Below, piece after piece: positions 1 through 11,099 of a stretch of DNA of 64,000 nt. The DNA comes from Channa striata. Lineage: Eukaryota > Chordata > Actinopteri > Anabantiformes > Channidae. The translations under genes were made by a program, and so were the position numbers. Numbering within the stretch: the first letter of the stretch is position 1; each line of letters begins with the position of its first letter. The DNA is taken from positions 62,001-126,000 of the forward strand of contig JAUPFM010000069.1 of NCBI GenBank assembly GCA_033026295.1. Reading direction: 5' to 3'. The notes beneath the pieces were generated by a model, which was given only the letters and a program-made list of their open reading frames with translations, did no database searches and was not told the DNA's origin.

Positions 1-155
1 TGCTTGAATTACATGCATTTACTGTCTTTTAAGGAAACATCCCACAAGCTTATTTTCAGTCTCTTCTGAGTGGATATAGGCTAAATAAGAAGGCAGACAC
101 GGTTTTATTTGAGTTTGGTGCAGAAATTGTTAAATACAAGCTTGGCTTCAAAACA

Positions 156-187
156 GCATTTTCTCGCTGAGAAAAGGCGAATCGCGA
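156..187 (+). repeat. Representative monomer hairpin with adjoining hypervariable patch
   Basis: TTTTCTC (159-165), loop GCT (166-168) and GAGAAAA (169-175) form a perfect 7-bp stem. It can extend by GC/GC past one A/G mismatch to 156-178. The same hairpin sits in nearly every monomer. Immediately 3' is a short patch, here 181-187, whose commonest form is GGCGATTGCGAGC or GGCGAATGCGAGC. Other monomers replace the GCGAGC part with TATGAGC, TTGAGC, CTGAGC, GAAAGC, AAGTGAGC, CAGCG and others, with length changes of several bases. Loop or stem variants such as CTCGCCGAG, CTCGCTAAG and TTTTTCGC also occur. Confidence 0.85.
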
Positions 188-1744
188 GCATAAAAGGATG
201 CTTGAATTACATGCATTTACTGTCTTTTAAGGAAACATCCCACAAGCTTGTTTATATGTTCTGCTGAGTGGATTTACGCTAAATTAGAAGGCAGACACAG
301 TTTTATTTGAGTTTGGTGCAGAAATTGTTAAATACAAGCTTGGCTTCAAAACAGCATTTTCTCGCTGAGAAAAGGCGATTTGAGCATAAAAGGATGCTTT
401 AATTACATGCATTTACTGTCTTTTAAGGAAACATCCCACAAGCTTGTTTATATGTTCTACTGAGTGGATTTAGGCTAAATTAGAAGGCAGACACAGTTTT
501 ATTTGAGTTTGGTGCAGAAATTGTTAAATACAAGCTTGGCTTCAAAACAGCATTTTCTCGCTGAGAAAAGGCGATTTGCAGCGATGCTTGAATTATATGC
601 ATTTACTGTCTTTAAAGGAAAGATCCACAAGCTTATTTTCAGTCTCTCCTGAGTGGATATAGGTTAAATAAGAAGGCAGACACAGTTTTATTTGAGTTTG
701 GTGCAGAAATTGTTAAATACAAGCTTGGCTTCAAAACAGCATTTTCTCGCTGAGAAAAGGCGATTGCGAGCGATGCTTGAATTACATGCATTTACTGTCT
801 TTTAAGGAAACATCCCACAAGCTTATTTTCAGTCTCTTCTGAGTGGATTTAGGCTAAATTAGAAGGCAGACACAATTTTATTTGAGTTTGGTGCAGAAAT
901 TGTTAAATACAAGCTTGGCTTCAAAACAGCATTTTCTCGCTGAGAAAAGGCGAATCGAGCATAAAAGCATGCTTGAATTACATGCATTTACTGTCTTTTA
1001 AGGAAACATCCCACAAGCTTGTTTATATGTTCTGCTGAGTGGATTTAGGCTAAATTAGAAGGCAGACACAGTTTTATTTGAGTTTGGTGCAGAAATTGTT
1101 AAATACAAGCTTGGCTTCAAAACAGCATTTTCTCGCTGAGAAAAGGCGATTGCATGAGCATAAAAGGATCCTTGAATTACATGCATTTACTGTCTTTTAA
1201 GGAAACATCCACAAGCTTATTTTCAGTCTCTCCTGAGTGGATTTAGGCTAAATTAGAACGCAGACACAATTTTATTTGAGTTTGGTGCAGAAATTGTTAA
1301 ATACAAGCTTGGCTTCAAAACAGCATTTTCTCGCTGAGAAAAGGCGATTATGAGCATAAAAGGATGCTTTAATTACATGCATTTACTGTCTTTTAAGGAA
1401 ACATCCCACAAGCTTGTTTATATGTTCTACTGAGTGGATTTAGGCTAAATTAGAAGGCAGACACAGTTTTATTTGAGTTTGGTGCAGAAATTGTTAAATA
1501 CAAACTTGGCTTCAAAACAGCATTTTCTCGCTGAGAAAAGGCGATTATGAGCGATGCTTGAATTATATGCATTTACTGTCTTTTAAGGAAACATCCCACA
1601 AGCTTATTTTCAGTCTCTTCTGAGTGGATTTAGGCTAAATTAGAAGGCAGACACAGTTTTATTTGAGTTTGGTGCAGAAATTGTTAAATACAAGCTTGGT
1701 TTCAAAACAGCATTTTCTCGCTGAGAAAAGGCGAATGGGAGCAC

Positions 1745-1935
1745 ATAAAGGATGCTTGAATTACATGCATTTACTGTGTTTTAAGGAAACATCGCACAAG
1801 CTTATTTTCAGTCTCTCCTGAGTGGATTTAGGCTAAATAAGAAGGCAGACACAGTTTTATTTGAGTTTGGTGCAGAAGTTGTTAAATACAAGCTTGGCAT
1901 AAAAACAGCATTTTCTCGCTGAGAGAAAAGGCGAT
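1745..1935 (+). repeat. ATCGCAC marker monomer (representative)
   Basis: This monomer is set apart by several linked differences: CTGTGTTTTAAGG, ATCGCAC, AAATAAG, GAAGTTGTTAAA, GGCATAAAAAC or GGCATCAAAAC, and an extra GA in GAGAGAAAAGG. Full copies lie near 1745, 9160, 23190, 34465 and 43225, each followed by a monomer starting GAACTACATG. They are useful anchors for aligning higher-order blocks. Confidence 0.8.
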
Positions 1936-4900
1936 TATGAGCATAAAAGGATGCTTGAACTACATGCATTTACTGTCTTTTAAGGAAACATCCCACAAGC
2001 TTGTTTATATGTTCTACTGAGTGGATTTAGGCTAAATTAGAAGGCAGACACAGTTTTATTTGAGTTTGGAGCAGAAATTGTTAAATACAAGCTTGGCTTC
2101 AAAACAGCATTTTCTCGCTGAGAAAAGGCGATTGCTGAGCATAAAAGGATCCTTGAATTACATGCATTTACTGTCTTTTAAGGAAACATCCCACAAGCTT
2201 TTTTCAGTCTCTCCTGAGTGGATTTAGGCTAAATTAGAAGGCAGACACAATTTTATTTGAGTTTGGTGCAGAAATTGTTAAATACAAGCTTGGTTTCAAA
2301 ACAGCATTTTCTCGCTGAGAAAAGGCGAATCGAGCATAAAAGGATGCTTGAATTACATGCATTTACTGTCTTTTAAGGAAACATCCCACAAGCTTGTTTA
2401 TATGTTCTGCTGAGTGGATTTAGGCTAAATTAGAAGGCAGACACAGTTTTATTTGAGTTTGGTGCAGAAATTGTTAAATACAAGCTTGGCTTCAAAACAG
2501 CATTTTCTCGCTGAGAAAAGGCGATTGCGAGCGATGCTTGAATTATATGCATTTACTGTCTTTAAAGGAAAGATCCCACAAGCTTATTTTTAGTCTCTCC
2601 TGAGTGGATATAGGCTAAATAAGAAGGCAGACACAGTTTTATTTGAGTTTGGTGGAGAAATTGTTAAAATACAAGCTTGGCTTCAAAACAGCATTTTCTC
2701 GCTGAGAAAAGGCGATTGCGAGCATAAAAGGATGCTTTAATTACATGCATTTACTGTCTTTTAAGGAAACATCCCACAAGCTTGTTTATATGTTGTACTG
2801 AGTGGATTTAGGCTAAATTAGAAGGCAGACACAATTTTATTTGAGTTTGGTGCAGAAATTGTTAAATACAAGCTTGGCTTCAAAACAGCATTTTCTCGCT
2901 GAGAAAAGGCGATTGCGAGCATAAAAGGATCCTTGAATTACATGCATTTACTGTCTTTTAAGGAAACATCCACAAGCTTATTTTCAGTCTCTCCTGAGTG
3001 GATTTAGGCTAAATTAGAAGGCAGACACAGTTTTATTTGAGTTTGGTGCAGAAATTGTTAAATACAAGCTTGGCTTCAAAACAGCATTTTCTCGCTGAGA
3101 AAAGGCGATTGCGAGCGATGCTTGAATTATATGCATTTACTGTCTTTAAAGGAAAGATCCCACAAGCTTATTTTCAGTCTCTCCTGAGTGGATTTAGGCT
3201 AAATTAGAAGGCAGACACAATTTTATTTGAGTTTGGTGCAGAAATTGTTCAATACAAGCTTGGTTTCAAAACAGCATTTTCTCGCTGAGAAAAGGCGATT
3301 GCGAGCATAAAAGGATGCTTGAATTACATGCATTTACTGTCTTTTAAGGAAACATCCCACAAGCGTATTTTCAGTCTCTCCTGGGTGGATTTAGGCTAAA
3401 TTAGAAGGCAGACACAATTTTATTGTAGTTTGGTGCAGAAATTGTTAAATACAAGCTTGGCTTCAAAACAGCATTTTCTCGCTGAGAAAAGGCGATTGCG
3501 AGCATAAAAGGATGCTTGAATTACATGCATTTACTGTCTTTTAAGGAAACATCCCACAAGCTTGTTTATATGTTCTGCTGAGTGGATTTAGGCTAAATTA
3601 GAAGGCAGACACAGTTTTATTTGAGTTTGGTGCAGAAATTGTTAAATACAAGCTTGGCTTCAAAACAGCATTTTCTCGCTGAGAAAAGGCGATTATGAGC
3701 ATAAAAGGATGCTTGAATTACATGCATTTACTGTCTTTTAAGGAAACATCCCACAAGCTTATTTTCAGTCTCTTCTGAGTGGATTTAGGCTAAATTAGAA
3801 GGCAGACACAGTTTTATTTGAGTTTGGTGCAGAAATTGTTAAATACAAGCTTGGCTTCAAAACAGCATTTTCTCGCTGAGAAAAGGCGATTATGAGCATA
3901 AAAGGATGCTTGAATTACATGCATTTACTGTCTTTTAAGGAAACATCCCACAAGCTTGTTTATATGTTCTGCTGAGTGGATTTAGGCTAAATTAGAAGGC
4001 AGACACAGTTTTATTTGAGTTTGGTGCAGAAATTGTTAAATACAAGCTTGGTTTCAAAACAGCATTTTCTCGCTGAGAAAAGGCGATTGCGAGCATAAAA
4101 GGATGCTTGAATTACATGCATTTACTGTCTTTTAAGGAAACATCCCACAAGCTTATTTTCAGTCTCTTCTGAGTGGATTTAGGCTAAATTAGAAGGCAGA
4201 CACAGTTTTATTTGAGTTTGGTGCAGAAATTGTTAAATACAAGCTTGGCTTCAAAACAGCATTTTCTCGCTGAGAAAAGGCGATTGCGAGCATAAAAGGA
4301 TCCTTGAATTACATGCATTTACTGTCTTTTAAGGAAACATCCCACAAGCTTGTTTATATGTTCTGCTGAGTGGATTTAGGCTAAATTAGAAGGCCGACAC
4401 AGTTTTATTTGAGTTTGGTGCAGAAATTGTTAAATACAAGCTTGGCTTCAAAACAGCATTTTCTCGCTGAGAAAGGCGATTTGAGCGATGCTTGAATTAC
4501 ATGCATTTACTGTCTTTTAAGGAAACATCCCACAAGCTTATTTTCAGTCTCTTCTGAGTGGATTTAGGCTAAATTAGAAGGCAGACACAGTTTTATTTGA
4601 GTTTGGTGCAGAAATTGTTAAATACAAGCTTGGTTTAAAACAGCATTTTCTCGCTGAGAAAAGGCGATTGCGAGCGATGCTTGAATTATATGCATTTACT
4701 GTCTTTAAAGGAAAGATCCCACAAGCTTATTTTCAGTCTCTCCTGAGTGGATATAGGTTAAATAAGAAGGCAGACACAGTTTTATTTGAGTTTGGTGCAG
4801 AAATTGTTAAATACAAGCTTGGCTTCAAAACAGCATTTTCTCGCTGAGAAAAGGCGATTATGAGCGATGCTTGAATTACATGCATTTACTGTCTTTTAAG

Positions 4901-6849
4901 GAAACATCCCACAAGCTTATTTTCAGTCTCTTCTGAGTGGATTTAGGCTAAATTAGAAGGCAGACACAATTTTATTTGAGTTTGGTGCAGAAATTGTTAA
5001 ATACAAGCTTGGCTTCAAAACAGCATTTTCTCGCTGAGAAAAGGCGAATGCGAGCATAAAAGCATGCTTGAATTACATGCATTTACTGTCTTTTAAGGAA
5101 ACATCCCACAAGCTTGTTTATATGTTCTGCTGAGTGGATTTAGGCTAAATTAGAAGGCAGACACAGTTTTATTTGAGTTTGGTGCAGAAATTGTTAAATA
5201 CAAGCTTGGCTTCAAATCAGCATTTTCTCGCTGAGAAAAGGCGATTACAGCATAAAAGGATCCTTGAATTACATGCATTTACTGTCTTTTAAGGAAACAT
5301 CCACAAGCTTATTTTCAGTCTCTCCTGAGTGGATTTAGGCTAAATTAGAAGGCAGACACAATTTTATTTGAGTTTGGTGCAGAAATTGTTCAATACAAGC
5401 TTGGTTTCAAAACAGCATTTTCTCGCTGAGAAAAGGCGATTAAGTGAGCATAAAAGGATGCTTGAATTACATGCATTTACTGTCTTTTAAGGAAACATCC
5501 CACAAGCTTGTTTATATGTTCTGCTGAGTGGATTTAGGCTAAATTAGAAGGCAGACACAGTTTTATTTGAGTTTGGTGCAGAAATTGTTAAATACAAGCT
5601 TGGTTTCAAAACAGCATTTTCTCGCTGAGAAAAGGCGCATGCAGCGATGCTTGAATTATATGCATTTACTGTCTTTAAAGGAAAGATCCCACAAGCTTAT
5701 TTTCAGTCTCTCCTGAGTGGATATAGGCTAAATAAGAAGGCAGACACAGTTTTATTTGAGTTTGGTGCAGAAATTGTTAAATACAAGCTTGGCTTCAAAA
5801 CAGCATTTTCTCGCTGAGAAAAGGCGATTATGAGCGATGCTTGAATTACATGCATTTACTGTCTTTTAAGGAAACATCCCACAAGCTTATTTTCAGTCTC
5901 TTCTGAGTGGATTTAGGCTAAATTAGAAGGCAGACACAATTTTATTTGAGTTTGGTGCAGAAATTGTTAAATACAAGCTTGGTTTCAAAACAGCATTTTC
6001 TCGCTGAGAAAAGGCGAATGCGAGCATAAAAGCATGCTTGAATTACATGCATTTACTGTCTTTTAAGGAAACATCCCACAAGCTTGTTTATATGTTCTGC
6101 TGAGTGGATTTAGGCTAAATTAGAAGGCAGACACAGTTTTATTTGAGTTTGGTGCAGAAATTGTTAAATACAAGCTTGGCTTCAAAACAGCATTTTCTCG
6201 CTGAGAAAAGGCGATTATGAGCATAAAAGGATCCTTGAATTACATGCATTTACTGTCTTTTAAGGAAACATCCCACAAGCTTATTTTCAGTCTCTCCTGA
6301 GTGGATTTAGGCTAAATTAGAACGCAGACACAATTTTATTTGAGTTTGGTGCAGAAATTGTTAAATACAAGCTTGGCTTAAAACAGCATTTTCTCGCTGA
6401 GAAAAGGCGATTATGAGCATAAAAGGATGCTTTAATTACATGCATTTACTGTCTTTTAAGGAAACATCCCACAAGCTTGTTTATATGTTCTACTGAGTGG
6501 ATTTAGGCTAAATTAGAAGGCAGACACAGTTTTATTTGAGTTTGGTGCAGAAATTGTTAAATACAAACTTGGCTTCAAAACAGCATTTTCTCGCTGAGAA
6601 AAGGCGATTGCGAGCGATGCTTGAATTATATGCATTTACTGTCTTTTAAGGAAACATCCCACAAGCTTATTTTCAGTCTCTTCTGAGTGGATTTAGGCTA
6701 AATTAGAAGGCAGACACAGTTTTATTTGAGTTTGGTGCAGAAATTGTTAAATACAAGCTTGGTTTCAAAACAGCATTTTCTCGCTGAGAAAAGGCGAATG
6801 CGAGCATAAAAGGATGCTTGAATTACATGCATTTACTGTCTTTTAAGGA

Positions 6850-9800
6850 AACATCCCACAAGCTTGTTTATATGTTCTGCTGAGTGGATTTAGGCTAAAT
6901 TAGAAGGCAGACACAGATTTATTTTAGTTTGGTGCAGAAATTGTTAAATACAAGCTTGGCTTCAAAACAGCATTTTCTCGCTGAGAAAAGGCGATTGCGA
7001 GCATAAAAGGATCCTTGAATTACATGCATTTACTGTCTTTTAAGGAAACATCCCACAAGCTTATTTTCAGTCTCTCATGAGTGGATTTAGGCTAAATTAG
7101 AAGGAAGACACAGTTTTATTTGAGTTTGGTGCAGAAATTGTTAAATACAAGCTTGGCTTCAAAACAGCATTTTCTCGCTGAGAAAAGGCGATTCGAGACA
7201 TAAAAGGATGCTTGAATTACATGCATTTACTGTCTTTTAAGGAAACATCCACAAGCTTGTTTATATGTTCTGCTGAGTGGATTTAGCCTAAATTAGAAGG
7301 CAGACACAGTTTTATTTGAGTTTGGTGCAGAAATTGTTAAATACAAGCTTGGCTTCAAAACAGCATTTTCTCCGAGAAAAGGCGAATGCGAGCATAAAAG
7401 GATGCTTGAATTACATGCATTTACTGTCTTTTAAGGAAAAATCCCACAAGCTTGTTTATATGTTCTACTGAGTGGATTTAGGCTAAATTAGAAGGCAGAC
7501 ACAGTTTTATTTGAGTTTGGTGCAGAAATTGTTAAATACAAGCTTCGCTTCAAAACAGCATTTTCTCGCTGAGAAAAGGCGATTTGAGCGATGCTTGAAT
7601 TATATGCATTTACTGTCTTTAAAGGAAAGATCCCACAAGCTTATTTTCAGTCTCTCCTGAGTGGATATAGGCTAAATAAGAAGGCAGACACAGTTTTATT
7701 TGAGTTTGGTGCAGAAATTGTTAAATACAAGCTTGGCTTCAAAACAGCATTTTCTCGCTGAGAAAAGGCGAATGCGAGCATAAAAGGATGCTTGAATTAC
7801 ATGCATTTACTGTCTTTTAAGGAAACATCCCACAAGCTTATTTTCAGTCTCTTCTGAGTGGATTTAGGCTAAATTAGAAGGCAGACACAGTTTTATTTGA
7901 GTTTGGTGCAGAAATTGTTAAATACAAGCTTGGTTTCAAAACAGCATTTTCTCGCTGAGAAAAGGCGAATGCGAGCATAAAAGGATGCTTGAATTACATG
8001 CATTTACTGTCTTTTAAGGAAACATCCCACAAGCTTGTTTATATGTTCTGCTGAGTGGATTTAGGCTAAATTAGAAGGCAGACACAGTTTTATTTGAGTT
8101 TGGTGCAGAAATTGTTAAATACAAGCTTGGCTTCAAAACAGCATTTTCTCGCTGAGAAAAGGCGAATCGAGCATAAAAGGATCCTTGAATTACATGCATT
8201 TACTGTCTTTTAAGGAAACATCTCACAAGCTTATTTTCAGTCTCTCCTGAGTGGATTTAGGCTAAATTAGAAGGCAGACACAATTTTATTTGAGTTTGGT
8301 GCAGAAATTGTTAAATACAAGCTTGGCTTCAAAACAGCATTTTCTCGCTGAGAAAAGGCGAATGCGAGCATAAAAGGATGCTTGAATTACATGCATTTAC
8401 TGTCTTTTAAGGAAACATCCCACAAGCTTGTTTATATGTTCTGCTGAGTGGATTTAGGCTAAATTAGAACAGACACAGTTTTATTTGAGTTTGGTGCAGA
8501 AATTGTTAAATACAAGCTTGGCTTAAAACAGCATTTTTCGCTGAGAAAAGGCGATTGCGAGCATAAAAGGATCCTTGAATTACATGCATTTACTGTCTTT
8601 TAAGGAAACATCCCACAAGCTTGTTTATATGTTCTACTGAGTGGATTTAGGCTAAATTAGAAGGCAGACACAATTTTATTTGAGTTTGGTGCAGAAATTG
8701 TTAAATACAAGCTTGGCTTCAAAACAGCATTTTCTCGCTGAGAAAAGGCGAATGCGAGCATAAAAGGATGCTTTAATTACACGCATTTACTGTCTTTTAA
8801 GGAAACATCCCACAAGCTTGTTTATGTGTTCTACTGAGTGGATTTAGGCTAAATTAGAAGGCAGACACAGTTTTATTTGAGTTTTGTGCAGAAATTGTTA
8901 AATACAAGCTTGGCTTCAAAACAGCATTTTCTCGCTGAGAAAAGGCGATTGCGAGCATAAAAGGATCCTTGAATTACATGCATGTACTGTCTTTTAAGGA
9001 AACATCCCACAAGCTTGTTTATATGTTCTACTGAGTGGATTTAGGCTAAATTAGAAGGCAGACACAGTTTTATTTGAGTTTGGTGCAGAAATTGTTAAAT
9101 ACAAGCTTGGCTTCAAAACAGCATTTTCTCGCTGAGAAAAGGCGATTGCGAGCGATGCTTGAATTACATGCATTTACTGTGTTTTAAGGAAACATCGCAC
9201 AAGCTTATTTTCAGTCTCTCCTGAGTGGATTTAGGCTAAATAAGAAGGCAGACACAGTTTTATTTGAGTTTGGTGCAGAAGTTGTTAAATACAAGCTTGG
9301 CATCAAAACAGCATTTTCTCGCTGAGAGAAAAGGCGATTGCGAGCATAAAAGGATGCTTGAACTACATGCATTTACTGTCTTTTAAGGAAACATCCCACA
9401 AGCTTGTTTATATGTTCTGCTGAGTGGATTTAGGCTAAATTAGAAGGCAGACACAGTTTTATTTGAGTTTGGTGCAGAAATTGTTAAATACAAGCTTGGT
9501 TTCAAAACAGCATTTTCTCGCTGAGAAAAGGCGAATGCGAGCATAAAAGGATGCTTGAATTACATGCATTTACTGTCTTTTAAGGAAACATCCCACAAGC
9601 TTGTTTATATGTTCTGCTGAGTGGATTTAGGCTAAATTAGAAGGCAGACACAGTTTTATTTGAGTTTGGTGCAGAAATTGTTAAATACAAGCTTGGCTTC
9701 AAAACAGCATTTTCTCGCTGAGAAAAGGCGATTGCGAGCATAAAAGGATGCTTGAATTACATGCATTTACTGTCTTTTAAGGAAACATCCCACAAGCTTG

Positions 9801-10100
9801 TTTATATGTTCTACTGAGTGGATTTAGGCTAAATTAGAAGGCCGACACAGTTTTATTTGAGTTTGGAGCAGAAATTGTTAAATACAAGCTTGGCTTCAAA
9901 ACAGCATTTTCTCGCTGAGAAAAGGCGATTGCGAGCATAAAAGGATCCTTGAATTACATGCATTTACTGTCTTTTAAGGAAACATCCCACAAGCTTTTTT
10001 CAGTCTCTCCTGAGTGGATTTAGGCTAAATTAGAAGGCAGACACAATTTTATTTGAGTTTGGTGCAGAAATTGTTAAATACAAACTTGGCTCCAAAACAG
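6850..10100 (+). repeat. Higher-order block copy carrying the empty retroelement site
   Basis: This block matches 26.0-27.8 kb plus 33.8-35.4 kb, that is, the region around the retroelement with the element removed. Shared rare markers in order are: CACAGATTTATTTTAG (6913/26014), GGAAGACACAG, GGAAAAATCC with AAGCTTCGC (7435/26541), ACATCTCAC (8221/27320), TACACGCATTT with TTTATGTGTT and GTTTTGTGCA (about 8780/33895), CATGTACTG, ATCGCAC with GAAGTTG and CATCAAAAC, GAACTACATG, GGCCGACAC with TTTGGAGCAG, and CAAACTTGGCTCC. The copy at 34.2 kb has one extra type C monomer. The offset left of the insertion is about 19.1 kb. Confidence 0.85.
8689..8692 (+). other. Empty-site paralogue of the retroelement target (GTGC)
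   Basis: The monomer at about 8555-8755 has the same subtype marks as the interrupted one (GGATCC, GCTTGTTTATATG, TTCTACTG, CACAATTTTATTTGAG). It reads straight through TTTGGTGCAGAAATTG with a single GTGC. At the occupied locus the sequence is TTTGGTGC, the element, then GTGCAGAAATTG. This confirms the 4-bp target duplication and both element ends. Confidence 0.85.
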
Positions 10101-11099
10101 CATTTCTCGCTGAGAAAAGGCGAATCGAGCATAAAAGGATGCTTGAATTACATGCATTTACTGTCTTTTAAGGAAACATCCCACAAGCTTGTTTATATGT
10201 TCTGCTGAGTGGATTTAGGCTAAATTAGAAGGCAGACACAGTTTTATTTGAGTTTGGTGCAGAAATTGTTAAATACAAACTTGGCTTCAAAACAGCATTT
10301 TCTCGCTGAGAAAAGGCGATTGCGAGCGATGCTTGAATTACATGCATTTACTGTCTTTTAAGGAAACATCCCACAAGCTTATTTTCAGTCTCTTCTGAGT
10401 GGATTTAGGCTAAATTAGAAGGCAGACACAGTTTTATTTGAGTTTGGTGCAGAAATTGTTAAATACAAGCTTGGTTTCAAAACAGCATTTTCTCGCTGAG
10501 AAAAGGCGAATGCGAGCATAAAAGGATGCTTGAATTACATGCATTTACTGTCTTTTAAGGAAACATCCCACAAGCTTGTTTATATGTTCTGCTGAGTGGA
10601 TTTAGGCTAAATTAGAAGGCAGACACAGTTTTATTTGAGTTTGGTGCAGAAATTGTTAAATACAAGCTTGGCTTCAAAACAGCATTTTCTCGCCGAGAAA
10701 AGGCGAATGCGAGCATAAAAGGATGCTTGAATTACATGCATTTACTGTCTTTTAAGGAAACATCCCACAAGCTTATTTTCAGTCTCTCCTGAGTGGATTT
10801 AGGCTAAATTAGAAGGAAGACACAGTTTTATTTGAGTTTGGTGCAGAAATTGTTAAATACAAGCTTGGTTTCAAAACAGCATTTTCTCGCTGAGAAAAGG
10901 CGAAGTGAGCATAAAAGGATGCTTGAATTACATGCATTTACTGTCTTTTAAGGAAACATCCCACAAGCTTGTTTATATGTTCTGCTGAGTGGATTTAGGC
11001 TAAATTAGAAGGCAGACACAGTTTTATTTGAGTTTGGTGCAGAAATTGTTAAATACAAGCTTGGCTTCAAAACAGCATTTTCTCGCCGAGAAAAGGCGA

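Noticed and set aside
156..187. CENP-B box in the monomer
   Set aside because: The CpG-containing stretch around the hairpin does not fit TTCG followed by CGGG with the required spacing.
244..341. Ancestral half-monomer duplication, suggested by two CAAGCTTG sites about 92 bp apart
   Set aside because: Aligning the two halves by eye gives only the HindIII palindrome and a displaced GCTGAG. That is not enough to support a dimeric origin.
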